NCBI GenBank assembly: GCA_003669605.1
Contig: QWOP01000043.1
Location: forward strand, 1 to 64,000
Direction of reading: 5' to 3'
Source: Planctomycetota bacterium
GTDB lineage: Bacteria > Planctomycetota > Planctomycetia > Pirellulales > UBA1268
DNA: 64,000 bases
How positions within the stretch are numbered: position 1 is the first letter of the stretch; every line of letters starts with the position of its first letter. Below, one piece after another: positions 1 to 9,019 of the stretch. The notes under the pieces are model-generated. The model did not search any database, had not been told where the DNA came from, and saw only the letters and a program-made list of their open reading frames with translations. The position numbers were made by a program, and so were the translations under genes.

Positions 1-577
1 CGAGGAGTTGTGTTCCGCGAAGGTACATCTGGCCAGATGTCGTCCCGTCACGGTTGCCGATCCGTACCGTCGAGTGGTCGAGCGTCAGCCCATTGACGAC
101 CGTGACGTTTGCGTTTCCAGTCAGATCGAGGTCGCCAGCGGCGGTGACGCCGTCGAGCGTGCCGCCGCTCGACGTCATCACGAGTGCCGCGCCGTCGGTG
201 CCGACGAATCGGGAGCCTACGATCGAGCCACCGAAGAGAACGATATCGCGAGAGGAGTCGATCTCCGCGACATTCGTGATGCCGGCGAGCGTGATCGCGG
301 CGCTTGCGCCGGTCGTGCCGATGACGGCCGTGTCAACGGCCGCTGGCAGGACATCTCCATACCAATTGACGGCATCGAGGAAGTCCGTCCCCGTGCCGTC
401 AGCACCGCCGTCCCAGGTGACGACCGCCAGCATGGAACGCCCCTCGAGCCCCTCCATGCCGACAAGCGTCCGTTGCCGGATTCGGCGCGCGGAAACACGA
501 TGCTGGACTCGGCCTCGGCGGCGCCTCCCCGGGAAAAGAGCTCGGAAGAACGACCAAGAGCGAGGAAAACTGCTCAT
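1..577 (-). CDS. Planctomycete surface/extracellular protein, N-terminal part (cut by left edge)
   Basis: An open frame runs from an ATG at 577 off the left edge, about 192 codons, so the C-terminus is unseen. The N-terminus has an aromatic segment, an Arg-rich stretch (about residues 18-37), then LEGRSMLA at residues 44-51 and WDGGADG at 55-61. After that come short alternating hydrophobic strands rich in Thr, Gly, Asp and Val, as in beta-solenoid repeat proteins. LEGRSMLA resembles the LEPRxLL-type motif found near the N-terminus of many large exported planctomycete proteins. From this I infer a large secreted or cell-surface protein of unknown ligand. An in-frame stop lies near 700, so upstream GTG or TTG starts remain possible. 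The gene is divergent from the sigma factor at 955. Confidence 0.72.
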   Translation of the reverse strand, partial: MSSFPRSWSFFRALFPGRRRRGRVQHRVSARRIRQRTLVGMEGLEGRSMLAVVTWDGGADGTGTDFLDAVNWYGDVLPAAVDTAVIGTTGASAAITLAGITNVAEIDSSRDIVLFGGSIVGSRFVGTDGAALVMTSSGGTLDGVTAAGDLDLTGNANVTVVNGLTLDHSTVRIGNRDGTTSGQMYLRGTQLL

Positions 578-954
578 CGGAGGAATCCTGACGGCCGCGC
601 GGAAAAGGATCCGGAACGAAAGAAAAACCAATTGCCCCGCTGGCAATCGAAGCGAGTCCGACAGCACGTGCAACGGGTAGTGCCGAAGGCGGAAGAAAAC
701 TTAAGAAATCCGGTCCCGTACGTGGACCAAGAGGGCGAGGCTGATCGCCTTGCAATCGCGAGCGATCAATCAGCCATCCCCCGGCCCTCATGCCGTGCCA
801 GCGCACAGCCTTCCGCAAAGACAAGGCGATCGCCGGCCCGCGAACCGGACGCGCACCCAAGAAAAGTTTTTTTGCCCCCCCATCCCAGTGTGAAGGGACG
901 GGGGTGTGGTAGTCTCCTTAGGGGGGATGTCGAAAATTCGCGGAAGGCTGAGGC
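578..954. other. Intergenic region between divergent surface-protein and sigma-factor genes
   Basis: This 377-bp stretch has no convincing gene. It holds a 6-bp inverted repeat with a 5-nt spacer (ATTGCC at 631-636, GGCAAT at 642-647), which could be an operator or a short hairpin near the minus-strand gene. There is also a homopolymer pair, seven T at 867-873 and seven C at 875-881. GGAAGG at 942-947 is a good ribosome binding site seven bases before the ATG at 955. I could not identify a clear promoter for either gene. Confidence 0.5.
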
Positions 955-1590
955 ATGGCAACAGTGAGCGCGTCTGATTTCGACAACGATCGCCACGGGT
1001 ACACGGCGCGGGACCGATACTCGAAGTTGATCGAGGCGGCCAGAAACGGCAGCGCGGAGGCGCTCAACGAACTCCTCGGTGCCGTCTACGGCTATCTCAA
1101 GTTCGTCGCCGCCCAAGAGAGATCAAAAAAGTACTCGGCACAGTGCGGCCTCTCCGACCTCGTTCAGAAAGGCGCCGTCGATATCTGGAAGGACTTTTCA
1201 TCCTTCAGAGGCAACTGCACTGCAGAGTTCATCAGTTGGGTTCGCACGATCGTTAGGCGTAACATGATCGACGAGCAGCGGAAGCAGCAGAAGCAGGCTC
1301 AGAAGGCAGGTCTGATCGCGAACGACGGAACGACGGCGCCATCGGAAGACAACCCTTTCGCCAAGGCCATCCAGAGAGAATCCGCAGCCGATGTCAAAGC
1401 GGCACTCGCCCGCCTTCCTGAGCACTACGCCGAGGTCCTGCGACTGAAAATATGGGAGGGAAAGACGTGCGCCCAGATCGGACACCAGACGAAACGGTCC
1501 GAGGAGGCAGCAAGAAAAGTGTGGTGCCGGGCGCTCGGTTCCTTGCGGAAAGAACTCGACTCTCAAGCCCCTGACGGCTCCCGCTCCTGA
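955..1590 (+). CDS. ECF-type RNA polymerase sigma factor
   Basis: This 211-residue protein should direct RNA polymerase to a specific set of promoters. The sigma-2 region covers about residues 20-110 and includes LSDLVQKGAVDIWKDF and FISWVRTIVRRNMIDEQRK, matching the core-binding and -10 recognition helices. Sigma-4 covers about residues 145-200, with the helix-turn-helix LPEHYAEVLRLKIWEGKTCA. There is no region 1 or 3, as expected for the ECF class. The ATG at 955 has GGAAGG seven bases upstream. The stop lies 16 bp before a Ser/Thr kinase gene on the same strand, so the two are probably co-transcribed. Planctomycetes are known for ECF families linked to Ser/Thr kinases, which suggests the kinase takes the place of a classical anti-sigma factor. 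The target promoters are unknown. Confidence 0.9.
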   Translation: MATVSASDFDNDRHGYTARDRYSKLIEAARNGSAEALNELLGAVYGYLKFVAAQERSKKYSAQCGLSDLVQKGAVDIWKDFSSFRGNCTAEFISWVRTIVRRNMIDEQRKQQKQAQKAGLIANDGTTAPSEDNPFAKAIQRESAADVKAALARLPEHYAEVLRLKIWEGKTCAQIGHQTKRSEEAARKVWCRALGSLRKELDSQAPDGSRS

Positions 1591-1606
1591 AAACCACTGT
1601 TGCTGT

Positions 1607-4600
1607 ATGACGCATTCCCCTCAGCCGCCGGATGAACCGCCGGAAGAGTCACGGGCTCATCCACCGACTTTTCCTCTGAATAACGGTGAGCCACTGGGGG
1701 ACACCGCCGCCCGCGACGGCCACGCCGAGCTCAACGACGCAGAGCTCGTCCGGCTCGCAGCCATCGATGACAAACTCGCCGGGCTCGCTTCCTCCTCTGG
1801 TAACGATGAGGATGTGGGGGGGGAGATCACGCCGGAGATGGCGGAACTGCTCGATACCATTCTCATCCTCCGGGGAGTGGCCGCAGAGGAGCAGAAGCCT
1901 GTCGTCGAGCGGATGTTTGGCAAGTACCAGATCATCCGCAAGATCGGCGAGGGGGGCTTCGCCGAGGTCTACGAGGTGATCAACACCAAACTCGTCCGCC
2001 GCGAAGCGCTGAAAATCGCCCGGCCGGAGGTCCTCGTCGATCCGGAAAAAAAGAGGCGGTTTCTCCGCGAAGCGAAAATTGCGGCGCGGGTTTCCCATCC
2101 CAATGTCGTCGCTATCCACGAGGTAGGAGAGCACGACCGGCTTCCCTATATCGCCGAGGAGCTCTGCGGCGAAAGCCTGCACAACTGGCTCACCCGCCAC
2201 CCCGGTCCCATCGCTCCTTGCGTGGCCGCGAAACTGGTCCGGCTGCTGGCCGACGCGGTGCATGTCGCCCACACGGCCGATGTCGTGCACCGTGACATCA
2301 CCCCGGGCAACATCCTCCTCGTGCCGAGTGCCGACGGCGTGCTTCCCCCCGATGACCGGCCTTTGTCGCACGCCGCTGGAATGGCGCCGCAGACCACGCT
2401 CCGCCAGGATGTGAAACTCTGCGATTTCGGCCTCGGTGCCTGCGACGTCGTGTCGGACTCCGGATCGGACCTCCCGCCGCTCACCGCGACTGGATCCCAG
2501 CTTGGCACACCAGAATGGATGTCCCCAGAACAGATCGGCGCGGAGTTCGGCACGGTCGACAAACGCACCGACATCCACTCCCTCGGCCTGGTCCTCGACC
2601 GCTTGCTCACCGGCCGCAGCCTCAATGCCGGCCGTTCGCCGACGGAGAGCTTCCGGCGGATCCTCCATGTCGAACCCGAGCCGGCCAACCGGATCGTGCC
2701 CGGCATCTCTGCCGATCTGGTCGCCGTCTGTCTGAAATGCCTGGCGAAGAAACCGGACGACCGCTATCCCTCCGCCGCTGAGTTGGCAGTCGATCTGGCG
2801 AGGTTTCTCGACGGCCGGCCGACGATGGCCAGGCCGCTCACCCCCCTGCAACGGTTGGGCCGCTGGACGCGGCGCCGTCCGGCGATCGCCATCGGGATCG
2901 CTGCCACCGGCTTGGCGCTGATCCTGGGAATGATGGCCGTCCGCGAACGGATCATGCGCTTCAATCTCGTCGCGAGACAGGCGGCCCTCGCACACCAGGA
3001 TGCCCTGGAGCGTTCGGCCGCCGAGGCCACTGGCCACCTCCGCCACGCCTTCGAGTCGTACCGCACCGGCGATGGCGAAGCGGTGCTCGCGGAGTTGAAA
3101 GCCAGTGTCGCTGCCGAGCCGAGCCTCTCCCATTCGCTCGCCGAAGGCTGGCTCCTGGGAAGAATGCACGGCGAGATCGCCATGCTCCTCGAGGGAGCGG
3201 CCGGAGCTCCACTTCCGACAAGTCCCCCGCCACAGATGCATTCAATCGCCCTCCAGCCAGGGGACAGGGGAATGGCAGCCGGCGCGGCCGACGGCACGCT
3301 CTCGATCCTTCCGCTGGCTGCGGATGGCACCCCCTCCGGCAAGGCGATCTCGGTGGCCACCGGCCACGAGATCAACCACGTCGCCTACTCCATCGACGGC
3401 TCCTTGGTGGCAACCGCCGGCGAGGATGGGCGCGTGTCTCTTTGGAGTGCCGACGACGGCCACCATGTGCGGGACGTTGCCGACGGCGGTGCGCCGGTGT
3501 TTGGGGTCGATTTTGCGCCGGACGGGAAGCGCCTCGCCTGGGCGGGGACCGATCGGACGATCCGCGTGGCGCCGATCTTTGCCGCCATGCCGGGCGAAGG
3601 ATTGGTCGAACTGCGGCCGTTCGACCCGCCCTTCGCCGCCATCGATACGAAGGCCCCCGATCTGGAGGCGATCCGCTTTCTCGACGACCACCGCCTGCTC
3701 GTCGCGGTCGACTTCCGGGTCTGTCTGCTGCGGATCCCTTCGGGGGAGATCGAACGCGAGTTTGCTGGGAGCGAAGGGGACGTGCAGTCGTTCGCCCTCT
3801 CTGCCGACCGACAGCGGCTGCTTGTCAGCGGGTGGTTTGAGAAGATGGCCCGGGTCTGGGATCTGGCGACGGGGGAGTTGCAACTGTCGCTCAAACAACA
3901 TCCGCAGTGGGTCAAGGGCTGCGGGTTCTCGCCCGACGGCCGTCGGATTGTCACCGGGTGCAAGGATGGTGTGGTCCGCATCTTCGATGCTGCAAGTGGT
4001 CGCGAACTCCACTCAATTGTGGGGCATGTCGGTCGCGTCTGGGATGTCTGTTTCCATCCCTCGGGCCGAATCCTCTCGGCGGGAGGGGATGGCACCGTGA
4101 GGCTCTGGGATGCGGATGGACAGTGGAACCTGCTCGGGACCCATCAGATCCCCCTGCCGACCTCGACCGTCCGGTGCATCCAGGCTGTCGGCGGGGACGA
4201 GGTGGTGGTCTTGTCCCAAAGCGGCGCGCCGCTGCGGATCGATACCGCTTCCCGGGAAGGAACGACCATCGACGAAGTGAGCCTCTCCGGGACAAGGCAA
4301 TCCTTCTCCTCCGTCGATCCGTCACGTCGCCGGATCGCGATTTCCAACCAGGATGGGAAACGGATCTACCGACTCCCCGGGTTTGAGCCGATCCTCACGG
4401 TCGATCACGCCCCAGGCGTTGCCTTGGCCTGGGGACCATCCGGCAGGTTCTACAGTGGCATCCACGAAGCCGACGGTCGCAGCGGCAGCCTCGTCGCCCA
4501 CTCCCTCGATCTGTCGTCGGCGGAGACGATTGAGCAGTATCCAGAGAGCGTCAATTATCTCGCCGTGGCAGTCGGATCGCCCCCTCGCCTCGCCGTGGCG

Positions 4601-5098
4601 ACCGGATCGATGATCCGCGTTCACGACTTCTTGGCCGACGGCTCGCTGGCCAAGAAGGGGAAGACGCTCGTCGACCTGTCGGCGTCTGGCCTGAACGCCG
4701 CAGTCATGGCTTGGTCGCCCGACGGAGATCGGCTCGCTTTCGGAACACTCGGCGGGCAGGTGTGGATCGTCGACGGCGTCAGCGGCAGCAGGATTGTCGA
4801 AGTCTCATCGTTTGCCCGCGCGGTGCGGGGAATCATCTGGGGGGACACCGGCCGGACGCTGATCGTTGCCGACGAGGAATGTGTCCGACTGTGCGACGCT
4901 GCCACCGGAACGATGTTTGACCAACTGCGCCCCGACTGGGTGATCGAGGCGATGACGATGGTCGCAGGAGAGGGGAGCGGACCTCGGCTCGTCGTCACCG
5001 GCAACGCCTTTCCAGCCGTCGGCAACGCCCTCCCCTCCGGCCGCCTGTTGCTCTTCGATCTCGGCCGCCGCTTGCCCGACTCTGGCAAGAATCAGTAG
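1607..5098 (+). CDS. Membrane Ser/Thr protein kinase with C-terminal WD40 repeats
   Basis: This 1163-residue protein has a Hanks-type kinase domain at about residues 105-390: Gly-rich loop KIGEGGFAEVYEV, ATP lysine in EALKIA, catalytic loop HRDITPGN, DFG in CDFGLG, and GTPEWMSPEQ. One transmembrane helix at about 424-445 (AIGIAATGLALILGMMA) separates it from a large region (about 544-1150) of WD40-type repeats such as VKGCGFSPDGRRIVTG and VWDVCFHPSGRILS. The predicted topology is kinase in the cytoplasm and propeller outside it, acting as sensor or binding platform. In the catalytic loop the usual Lys of HRDxKxxN is Thr. This may lower or alter activity, but the other key residues are present. 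The gene follows the sigma factor by 16 bp and its 3-prime end overlaps the convergent gene at 5092 by 7 bp. Phosphorylation of the sigma factor is an inference from context. Confidence 0.93.
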   Translation: MTHSPQPPDEPPEESRAHPPTFPLNNGEPLGDTAARDGHAELNDAELVRLAAIDDKLAGLASSSGNDEDVGGEITPEMAELLDTILILRGVAAEEQKPVVERMFGKYQIIRKIGEGGFAEVYEVINTKLVRREALKIARPEVLVDPEKKRRFLREAKIAARVSHPNVVAIHEVGEHDRLPYIAEELCGESLHNWLTRHPGPIAPCVAAKLVRLLADAVHVAHTADVVHRDITPGNILLVPSADGVLPPDDRPLSHAAGMAPQTTLRQDVKLCDFGLGACDVVSDSGSDLPPLTATGSQLGTPEWMSPEQIGAEFGTVDKRTDIHSLGLVLDRLLTGRSLNAGRSPTESFRRILHVEPEPANRIVPGISADLVAVCLKCLAKKPDDRYPSAAELAVDLARFLDGRPTMARPLTPLQRLGRWTRRRPAIAIGIAATGLALILGMMAVRERIMRFNLVARQAALAHQDALERSAAEATGHLRHAFESYRTGDGEAVLAELKASVAAEPSLSHSLAEGWLLGRMHGEIAMLLEGAAGAPLPTSPPPQMHSIALQPGDRGMAAGAADGTLSILPLAADGTPSGKAISVATGHEINHVAYSIDGSLVATAGEDGRVSLWSADDGHHVRDVADGGAPVFGVDFAPDGKRLAWAGTDRTIRVAPIFAAMPGEGLVELRPFDPPFAAIDTKAPDLEAIRFLDDHRLLVAVDFRVCLLRIPSGEIEREFAGSEGDVQSFALSADRQRLLVSGWFEKMARVWDLATGELQLSLKQHPQWVKGCGFSPDGRRIVTGCKDGVVRIFDAASGRELHSIVGHVGRVWDVCFHPSGRILSAGGDGTVRLWDADGQWNLLGTHQIPLPTSTVRCIQAVGGDEVVVLSQSGAPLRIDTASREGTTIDEVSLSGTRQSFSSVDPSRRRIAISNQDGKRIYRLPGFEPILTVDHAPGVALAWGPSGRFYSGIHEADGRSGSLVAHSLDLSSAETIEQYPESVNYLAVAVGSPPRLAVATGSMIRVHDFLADGSLAKKGKTLVDLSASGLNAAVMAWSPDGDRLAFGTLGGQVWIVDGVSGSRIVEVSSFARAVRGIIWGDTGRTLIVADEECVRLCDAATGTMFDQLRPDWVIEAMTMVAGEGSGPRLVVTGNAFPAVGNALPSGRLLLFDLGRRLPDSGKNQ

Positions 5099-7464
5099 CG
5101 ATTCCGGCGGGCAAGTTTCCGGAGCCTGTTGATCCGCACCTGACTGCCAGTGAACAGCCCTTCGGGGATCGAGCCGGCGGCGTGGATGTCGCGGTAGATC
5201 GCCTCCTGCTCGTAGGCATTGATGCCCAGCCCGGCGAGGTACTGGAGGCGGAGATTGGAGTCGCGGTTGATCTCCGCGCCGGCCAGCCAAGCTTGGAGCT
5301 GCGTCCCCGTGGCCACGAACGTGGAGAGCAGGTCGGCGGCGTTGTCGCAGCCGATGTCCGCCAGCGACTCCCGCAGCAGCCGCGACTGGGGAGCCGAAAG
5401 CCGCTCGTCGATCCGGTCGAGGTCGATCGTCAGCGGGGCGCTGGAACCGAGGAGGACGATGTCATACCCCAGGCCACGGTTGGTGTTGCCGAACACGAGA
5501 CCGTCGGGAAAGACCTCAAGGAAGGTGGCGATCTCGCTCTTCACCGCCGGCGTTCCAGCCTCATAAAGCTGGACAAAGATGGTGATCACGCCGCCAGGAC
5601 GGAGATGGTTCCGCGCTTCGGTGAAGAATTCCTTGGTATAGAGCGTGGCGGCGCCGCGGACCCAAGGGTCGAAGGGATCGCTGGTGATGGCGTCGAAGGT
5701 GGCAGTCGTGGTGCGGAGGAAGTGACGGGCGTCATCGATCCGGAGCGTCACCTTGGGGTTGCCGATGACGCCATGATTGATCGAGCCGAAGAATCTGCCG
5801 GCGGTCCGCGGCACCTCGGCCTCGATCTCGCAGATCGTCTCCCGCTCCACCCCCTCATCGACGCTCACCGCCCCGGCAGTCACCCCTGCACCGCAGCCGA
5901 TCACCAGGACGTCGCGCGGCGTGATGGGGACGAGCGTTGCCAGATGGCCGAGCATCCGCTGGAGCCGCATGTCTTGCGGTTGCCCTGATGCCTGCACCTT
6001 GCCGGCGTTGTGATAGTTGAGCGAGCCGTCCGGAGAGCGCGACACCGCCAGCGTGCTATCGGTGCCCTCACGAACGGTCAGAAATTCGGCCGGCTCGTCG
6101 CCGAACAGCGCCGCCAACCGGCCATACCCCACCAGCGCCGGACTCAGTGGCGGCACCGTTGGCCAGAGTAGACAGCCCAGGAGCACCGCCGCCAGCCCCG
6201 CCAGCCCCGCAGACAACAGCCGCTGCCGCGGCTGCCAGGCCGCCATCACCGCCGAGACCGCGGCGGTGGCCAGCACCAACTGCTGCGTCGACCGACTGCC
6301 AACTCCGGGCAGGAGGACGAGCGCCGCGGCCAGACTTCCGACCACGGCGCCAGCGGTGTTGGCGGCCAGGCAAGCGCCTGCCGCTCGGGAAATGTCGCCA
6401 CAGCTGCGGGCCACCGCTGCCACCGCCAGCGGCAGACTTGCTCCCCAAAGGATCGCCGCCGGCAGCACTGCCACCAGACAGCGGACGAGGTCGATTTCAA
6501 TCTGCACCCACGGCGTCGCTGCCAGGCGAGGATTCACAGGCCAAGCCGGAAGTCCGGCGGCCGCCGACCACGCTCCCCAGGCGATCGCTGGCACCAAGCC
6601 AGCCTGGCACCAGGCCAGCCACGTCTGTGGGAATCGCACCGCTCCGACCAGCGCCGAACCGATCCCCATCCCACAGAGGAAGCAGGCGAGGATCAGGGAG
6701 AAGGTGTAGGTCGTGCCACCGAGGAGCAGGGTGAGCAATCGAGTCCAGATGACTTCGGCCGCCAGTGCCGTGGCACCGGAAAGGAAGGTGGCGACAAGAA
6801 TGCCCTGATCGATGCCGGCCAGTGGCGACTGCGGGAGCCAAGCTTTTCCGGTGGCGGGCTCGGACAGGTTCTTTGGAAACCAGGGGTGACCAGCCGCGAG
6901 CAGAAAGGCCATCGCCGCCGCGGCCAGATTGAGGACCGCGGCCACCGCTGCCGCCGTGGCGGTGTCGTAAAGGCGGAGAAGATGGAAGCCGGCCAGCAGG
7001 CAGCCGACCACTCCGCCGAAAGTGTTGGCCGAATAGAGCAGGGCAACCCAGCGGGAAGCGCGCCGCGTGGGCCCGAGGATCCGGGCAGTCACCGGCAGCG
7101 CCGCGCCCATGGCTAGCGTGGGAACCAGCAGCAGCGCGATACAGCCCGCCCAGCGGATCGCTTCAATTATGCCCCCGCCATCTCCGCTGGCCGCTAGGAT
7201 CGCCGGCACGAGAATTCCAGCAGCGGCCATCAGCAACTCGAGCGCCCCGCAGGCCAGCAGCGGGTGGACCGACCGCTTCACCAGGCGCGGTCCTCCCCAT
7301 GCCCCCAATCCCATGCCGGCCATGAATGTCGCCAGCACGATCGCCATGGCCCGCGACGAGCCCCCGATCTGCAGGGCAAGGAGCTGAAACCAGACAATCT
7401 CGTTGATCAGTCCCGCGGCGCCACTGGCCACGAACAGCGGCAGGAGGAGGGGGGCGAAGTGCAT
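5092..7464 (-). CDS. Fused polytopic membrane / spermidine-synthase-like protein
   Basis: The N-terminal part (about residues 1-430) is highly hydrophobic with many membrane helices, starting with FVASGAAGLINEIVWFQLL, the typical opening of MFS/spermidine synthase fusions. The C-terminal part has an S-adenosylmethionine-type Rossmann core, VLVIGCGAGVTAG at about residue 515 and FDAITSDPFDPW at about 595, like the aminopropyltransferase fold. A true spermidine synthase activity is not proven by these motifs; many such fusions have unknown substrates. I chose the ATG at 7464 because the alternative TTG at 7500 adds a non-family extension. No strong ribosome binding site is visible for either. 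The gene is convergent with the kinase gene and overlaps its end. Confidence 0.85.
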   Translation of the reverse strand: MHFAPLLLPLFVASGAAGLINEIVWFQLLALQIGGSSRAMAIVLATFMAGMGLGAWGGPRLVKRSVHPLLACGALELLMAAAGILVPAILAASGDGGGIIEAIRWAGCIALLLVPTLAMGAALPVTARILGPTRRASRWVALLYSANTFGGVVGCLLAGFHLLRLYDTATAAAVAAVLNLAAAAMAFLLAAGHPWFPKNLSEPATGKAWLPQSPLAGIDQGILVATFLSGATALAAEVIWTRLLTLLLGGTTYTFSLILACFLCGMGIGSALVGAVRFPQTWLAWCQAGLVPAIAWGAWSAAAGLPAWPVNPRLAATPWVQIEIDLVRCLVAVLPAAILWGASLPLAVAAVARSCGDISRAAGACLAANTAGAVVGSLAAALVLLPGVGSRSTQQLVLATAAVSAVMAAWQPRQRLLSAGLAGLAAVLLGCLLWPTVPPLSPALVGYGRLAALFGDEPAEFLTVREGTDSTLAVSRSPDGSLNYHNAGKVQASGQPQDMRLQRMLGHLATLVPITPRDVLVIGCGAGVTAGAVSVDEGVERETICEIEAEVPRTAGRFFGSINHGVIGNPKVTLRIDDARHFLRTTTATFDAITSDPFDPWVRGAATLYTKEFFTEARNHLRPGGVITIFVQLYEAGTPAVKSEIATFLEVFPDGLVFGNTNRGLGYDIVLLGSSAPLTIDLDRIDERLSAPQSRLLRESLADIGCDNAADLLSTFVATGTQLQAWLAGAEINRDSNLRLQYLAGLGINAYEQEAIYRDIHAAGSIPEGLFTGSQVRINRLRKLARRNRY

Positions 7465-7693
7465 GAGCCGCGTGCAGAAAAGGGAGGAACGCAGCCCCAA
7501 GGCCGGCCGGGGATCGTAGCACTCGGCGCTTCAAGGCGCCAAAACCGCCTTGTGCAGAAGTATCCAGAACTGATTCCACTTGCCGCCGAGTACTCCCCGG
7601 GTGGATAGTAGGAAGGCTGATCAGACGGAGATGGTTTCAAGCTCACGCGGGAGCTTTGGGCGGGACAGCAGACACCCCAGGGGACAGCGAATC

Positions 7694-8173
7694 ATGCAGA
7701 TTGACAAGCAAAACACGCTGTTGGTGGGAGGGGAGCAAAGCCCGCGGCGGGCTGTGATCGGCGGGATGGTGGGGCTGGGAATCGTGGCCATGCTCTGCCT
7801 GGGAACTTTCACGAGGCCGCAGCGAGTCACGGCCCAGGAGCCCACCGGAGAGAAGCCCAACGACGTCGCTGTCTTCATGCGTGCCAAACTCGGCCACTCC
7901 CAGCATGTCATGGAGGGGCTGGCACTGGCCGACTACAGCCTCATCGCCCGTGGCGCCCACGACTTGGCGCTGGCCAGTCAGGCGTCGAGTTGGCAGGTTC
8001 TCCAGACGGAGGACTACGCCCGGCAGAGCCGCGAATTCCGCCGCGCCTGCGAGTCGCTCCGCTCGGCGGCGAACGATAAAAATCTCGATGGTGCGGCGCT
8101 TGCCTGGATGGAAGTCACGCTCAAGTGCATCCAGTGCCACAAATATGTCCGCGACGAACAGGCGGGGAACTGA
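7694..8173 (+). CDS. Exported cytochrome c' -like monoheme protein
   Basis: This 159-residue protein has an N-terminal export or anchor segment (about residues 22-41, IGGMVGLGIVAMLCLGTF) followed by a helical domain. One heme motif, CIQCH, lies at the C-terminus (about residue 146) in KCIQCHKYVRD. A heme site in the last helix of a four-helix bundle is the cytochrome c' arrangement. It should act outside the cytoplasmic membrane in electron transfer or gas binding; the partner is unknown. I chose the ATG at 7694 because the reading before it lacks a signal-like start and is poor coding sequence. The gene stands alone between a minus-strand membrane gene and a convergent permease gene. Confidence 0.85.
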   Translation: MQIDKQNTLLVGGEQSPRRAVIGGMVGLGIVAMLCLGTFTRPQRVTAQEPTGEKPNDVAVFMRAKLGHSQHVMEGLALADYSLIARGAHDLALASQASSWQVLQTEDYARQSREFRRACESLRSAANDKNLDGAALAWMEVTLKCIQCHKYVRDEQAGN

Positions 8174-8212
8174 CGCCGATTCTTGGTGGTGGGAAAGTGG
8201 TGAGCAAGAGGA

Positions 8213-8968
8213 TCATCCCCTCGCCGCCTGCCAGAGGAGGCGGGCGACGAGTGCCAACACGACCGCCGCAAACACCACGCGGATCAGCGGCGCGCCATGC
8301 CGAACGGCGAGGCCGGCCCCCAGTCGGCCGCCAATTCCCTGGCCAACGATCATCGCCACCGCCGCAGGCGGATCGACCTGCCCCCAGAGGGAGAAGACCG
8401 CCAGCGCCGCCAGATTGCTGCCGAGGTTGACCACCTTTGTGAAGGCCGTGGCCCGCGACAGTCCCAGGCCGCGGAAGTGCGTGACCGCCGCCGTCCAGAA
8501 GGCACCGGCCCCAGGGCCGAAGAATCCGTCGTAAAAGCCAAGCACCATCCCAGCCAGGACGCCGAAGCGCTTGGCGGAGAGCCTAGGCGGAGAGCAGTCG
8601 TCTCCCAGAGTCGGCCGCCGCAGCACATGGATGGCGACGGCCAGCAGGAGCCAGGGGACGATTGACCGCAGGAGCCGGTTGTCGATCCACAAGACCGCCA
8701 GCGTCCCCAGTGCTGCAGAGACGGCGGTGGCTGCCACCGGGATGATCATCGCCGGCCAGTCGATGAGCCCGGCGGCATGGTAGCGGTGGACCGCCATCGT
8801 TGTTCCGGCGGCGCTTTGCAGTTTGTTGGTCCCCAGCGCCAAGTGCGGTGGCAGGCCCGCCCACAACAGCGCCGGCAGCGAGATCAGGCCCCCTCCGCCG
8901 GCGATGGCGTCGATGAACCCCGCAGACAGCCCGGCCAAGCCGAGAGCGAGCATCGTGGCGGGGTCCAT
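8213..8968 (-). CDS. TSUP (TauE/SafE) family membrane permease
   Basis: This 251-residue integral membrane protein opens with GLSAGFIDAIAGGGGLISLP and continues with ALGTNKLQSAAGT, both hallmarks of the YfcA-like branch of the TauE/SafE family. A second half-repeat, VLGFYDGFFGPGAGAFWT, shows the usual internal duplication. About seven or eight membrane helices are expected, matching the family length of about 250 residues. The family exports or imports sulfur-containing or organic anions, but the substrate cannot be read from the sequence. It converges on the cytochrome gene with a gap of about 40 bp. Confidence 0.9.
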   Translation of the reverse strand: MDPATMLALGLAGLSAGFIDAIAGGGGLISLPALLWAGLPPHLALGTNKLQSAAGTTMAVHRYHAAGLIDWPAMIIPVAATAVSAALGTLAVLWIDNRLLRSIVPWLLLAVAIHVLRRPTLGDDCSPPRLSAKRFGVLAGMVLGFYDGFFGPGAGAFWTAAVTHFRGLGLSRATAFTKVVNLGSNLAALAVFSLWGQVDPPAAVAMIVGQGIGGRLGAGLAVRHGAPLIRVVFAAVVLALVARLLWQAARG

Positions 8969-9019
8969 CGTGTCGGCACGTCCGGGGGTGGGTGAGGAGG
9001 CTGACGGCCGGGGGCCATG

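Noticed and set aside
8-967. Plus-strand open frame of 319 codons at the left edge
   Set aside because: It is antisense to the surface-protein gene at 1-577 and has an Arg/Asp-rich, non-family composition.
1649-3241. Minus-strand open frame of 530 codons
   Set aside because: It is the antisense shadow of the kinase gene, with no domains.
7500-7580. Short hairpins (GGCGC...GCGCC and AAGGCG...CGCCTT) upstream of the membrane fusion gene
   Set aside because: Stems of 5-6 bp that compete with each other are expected by chance in this GC-rich DNA.
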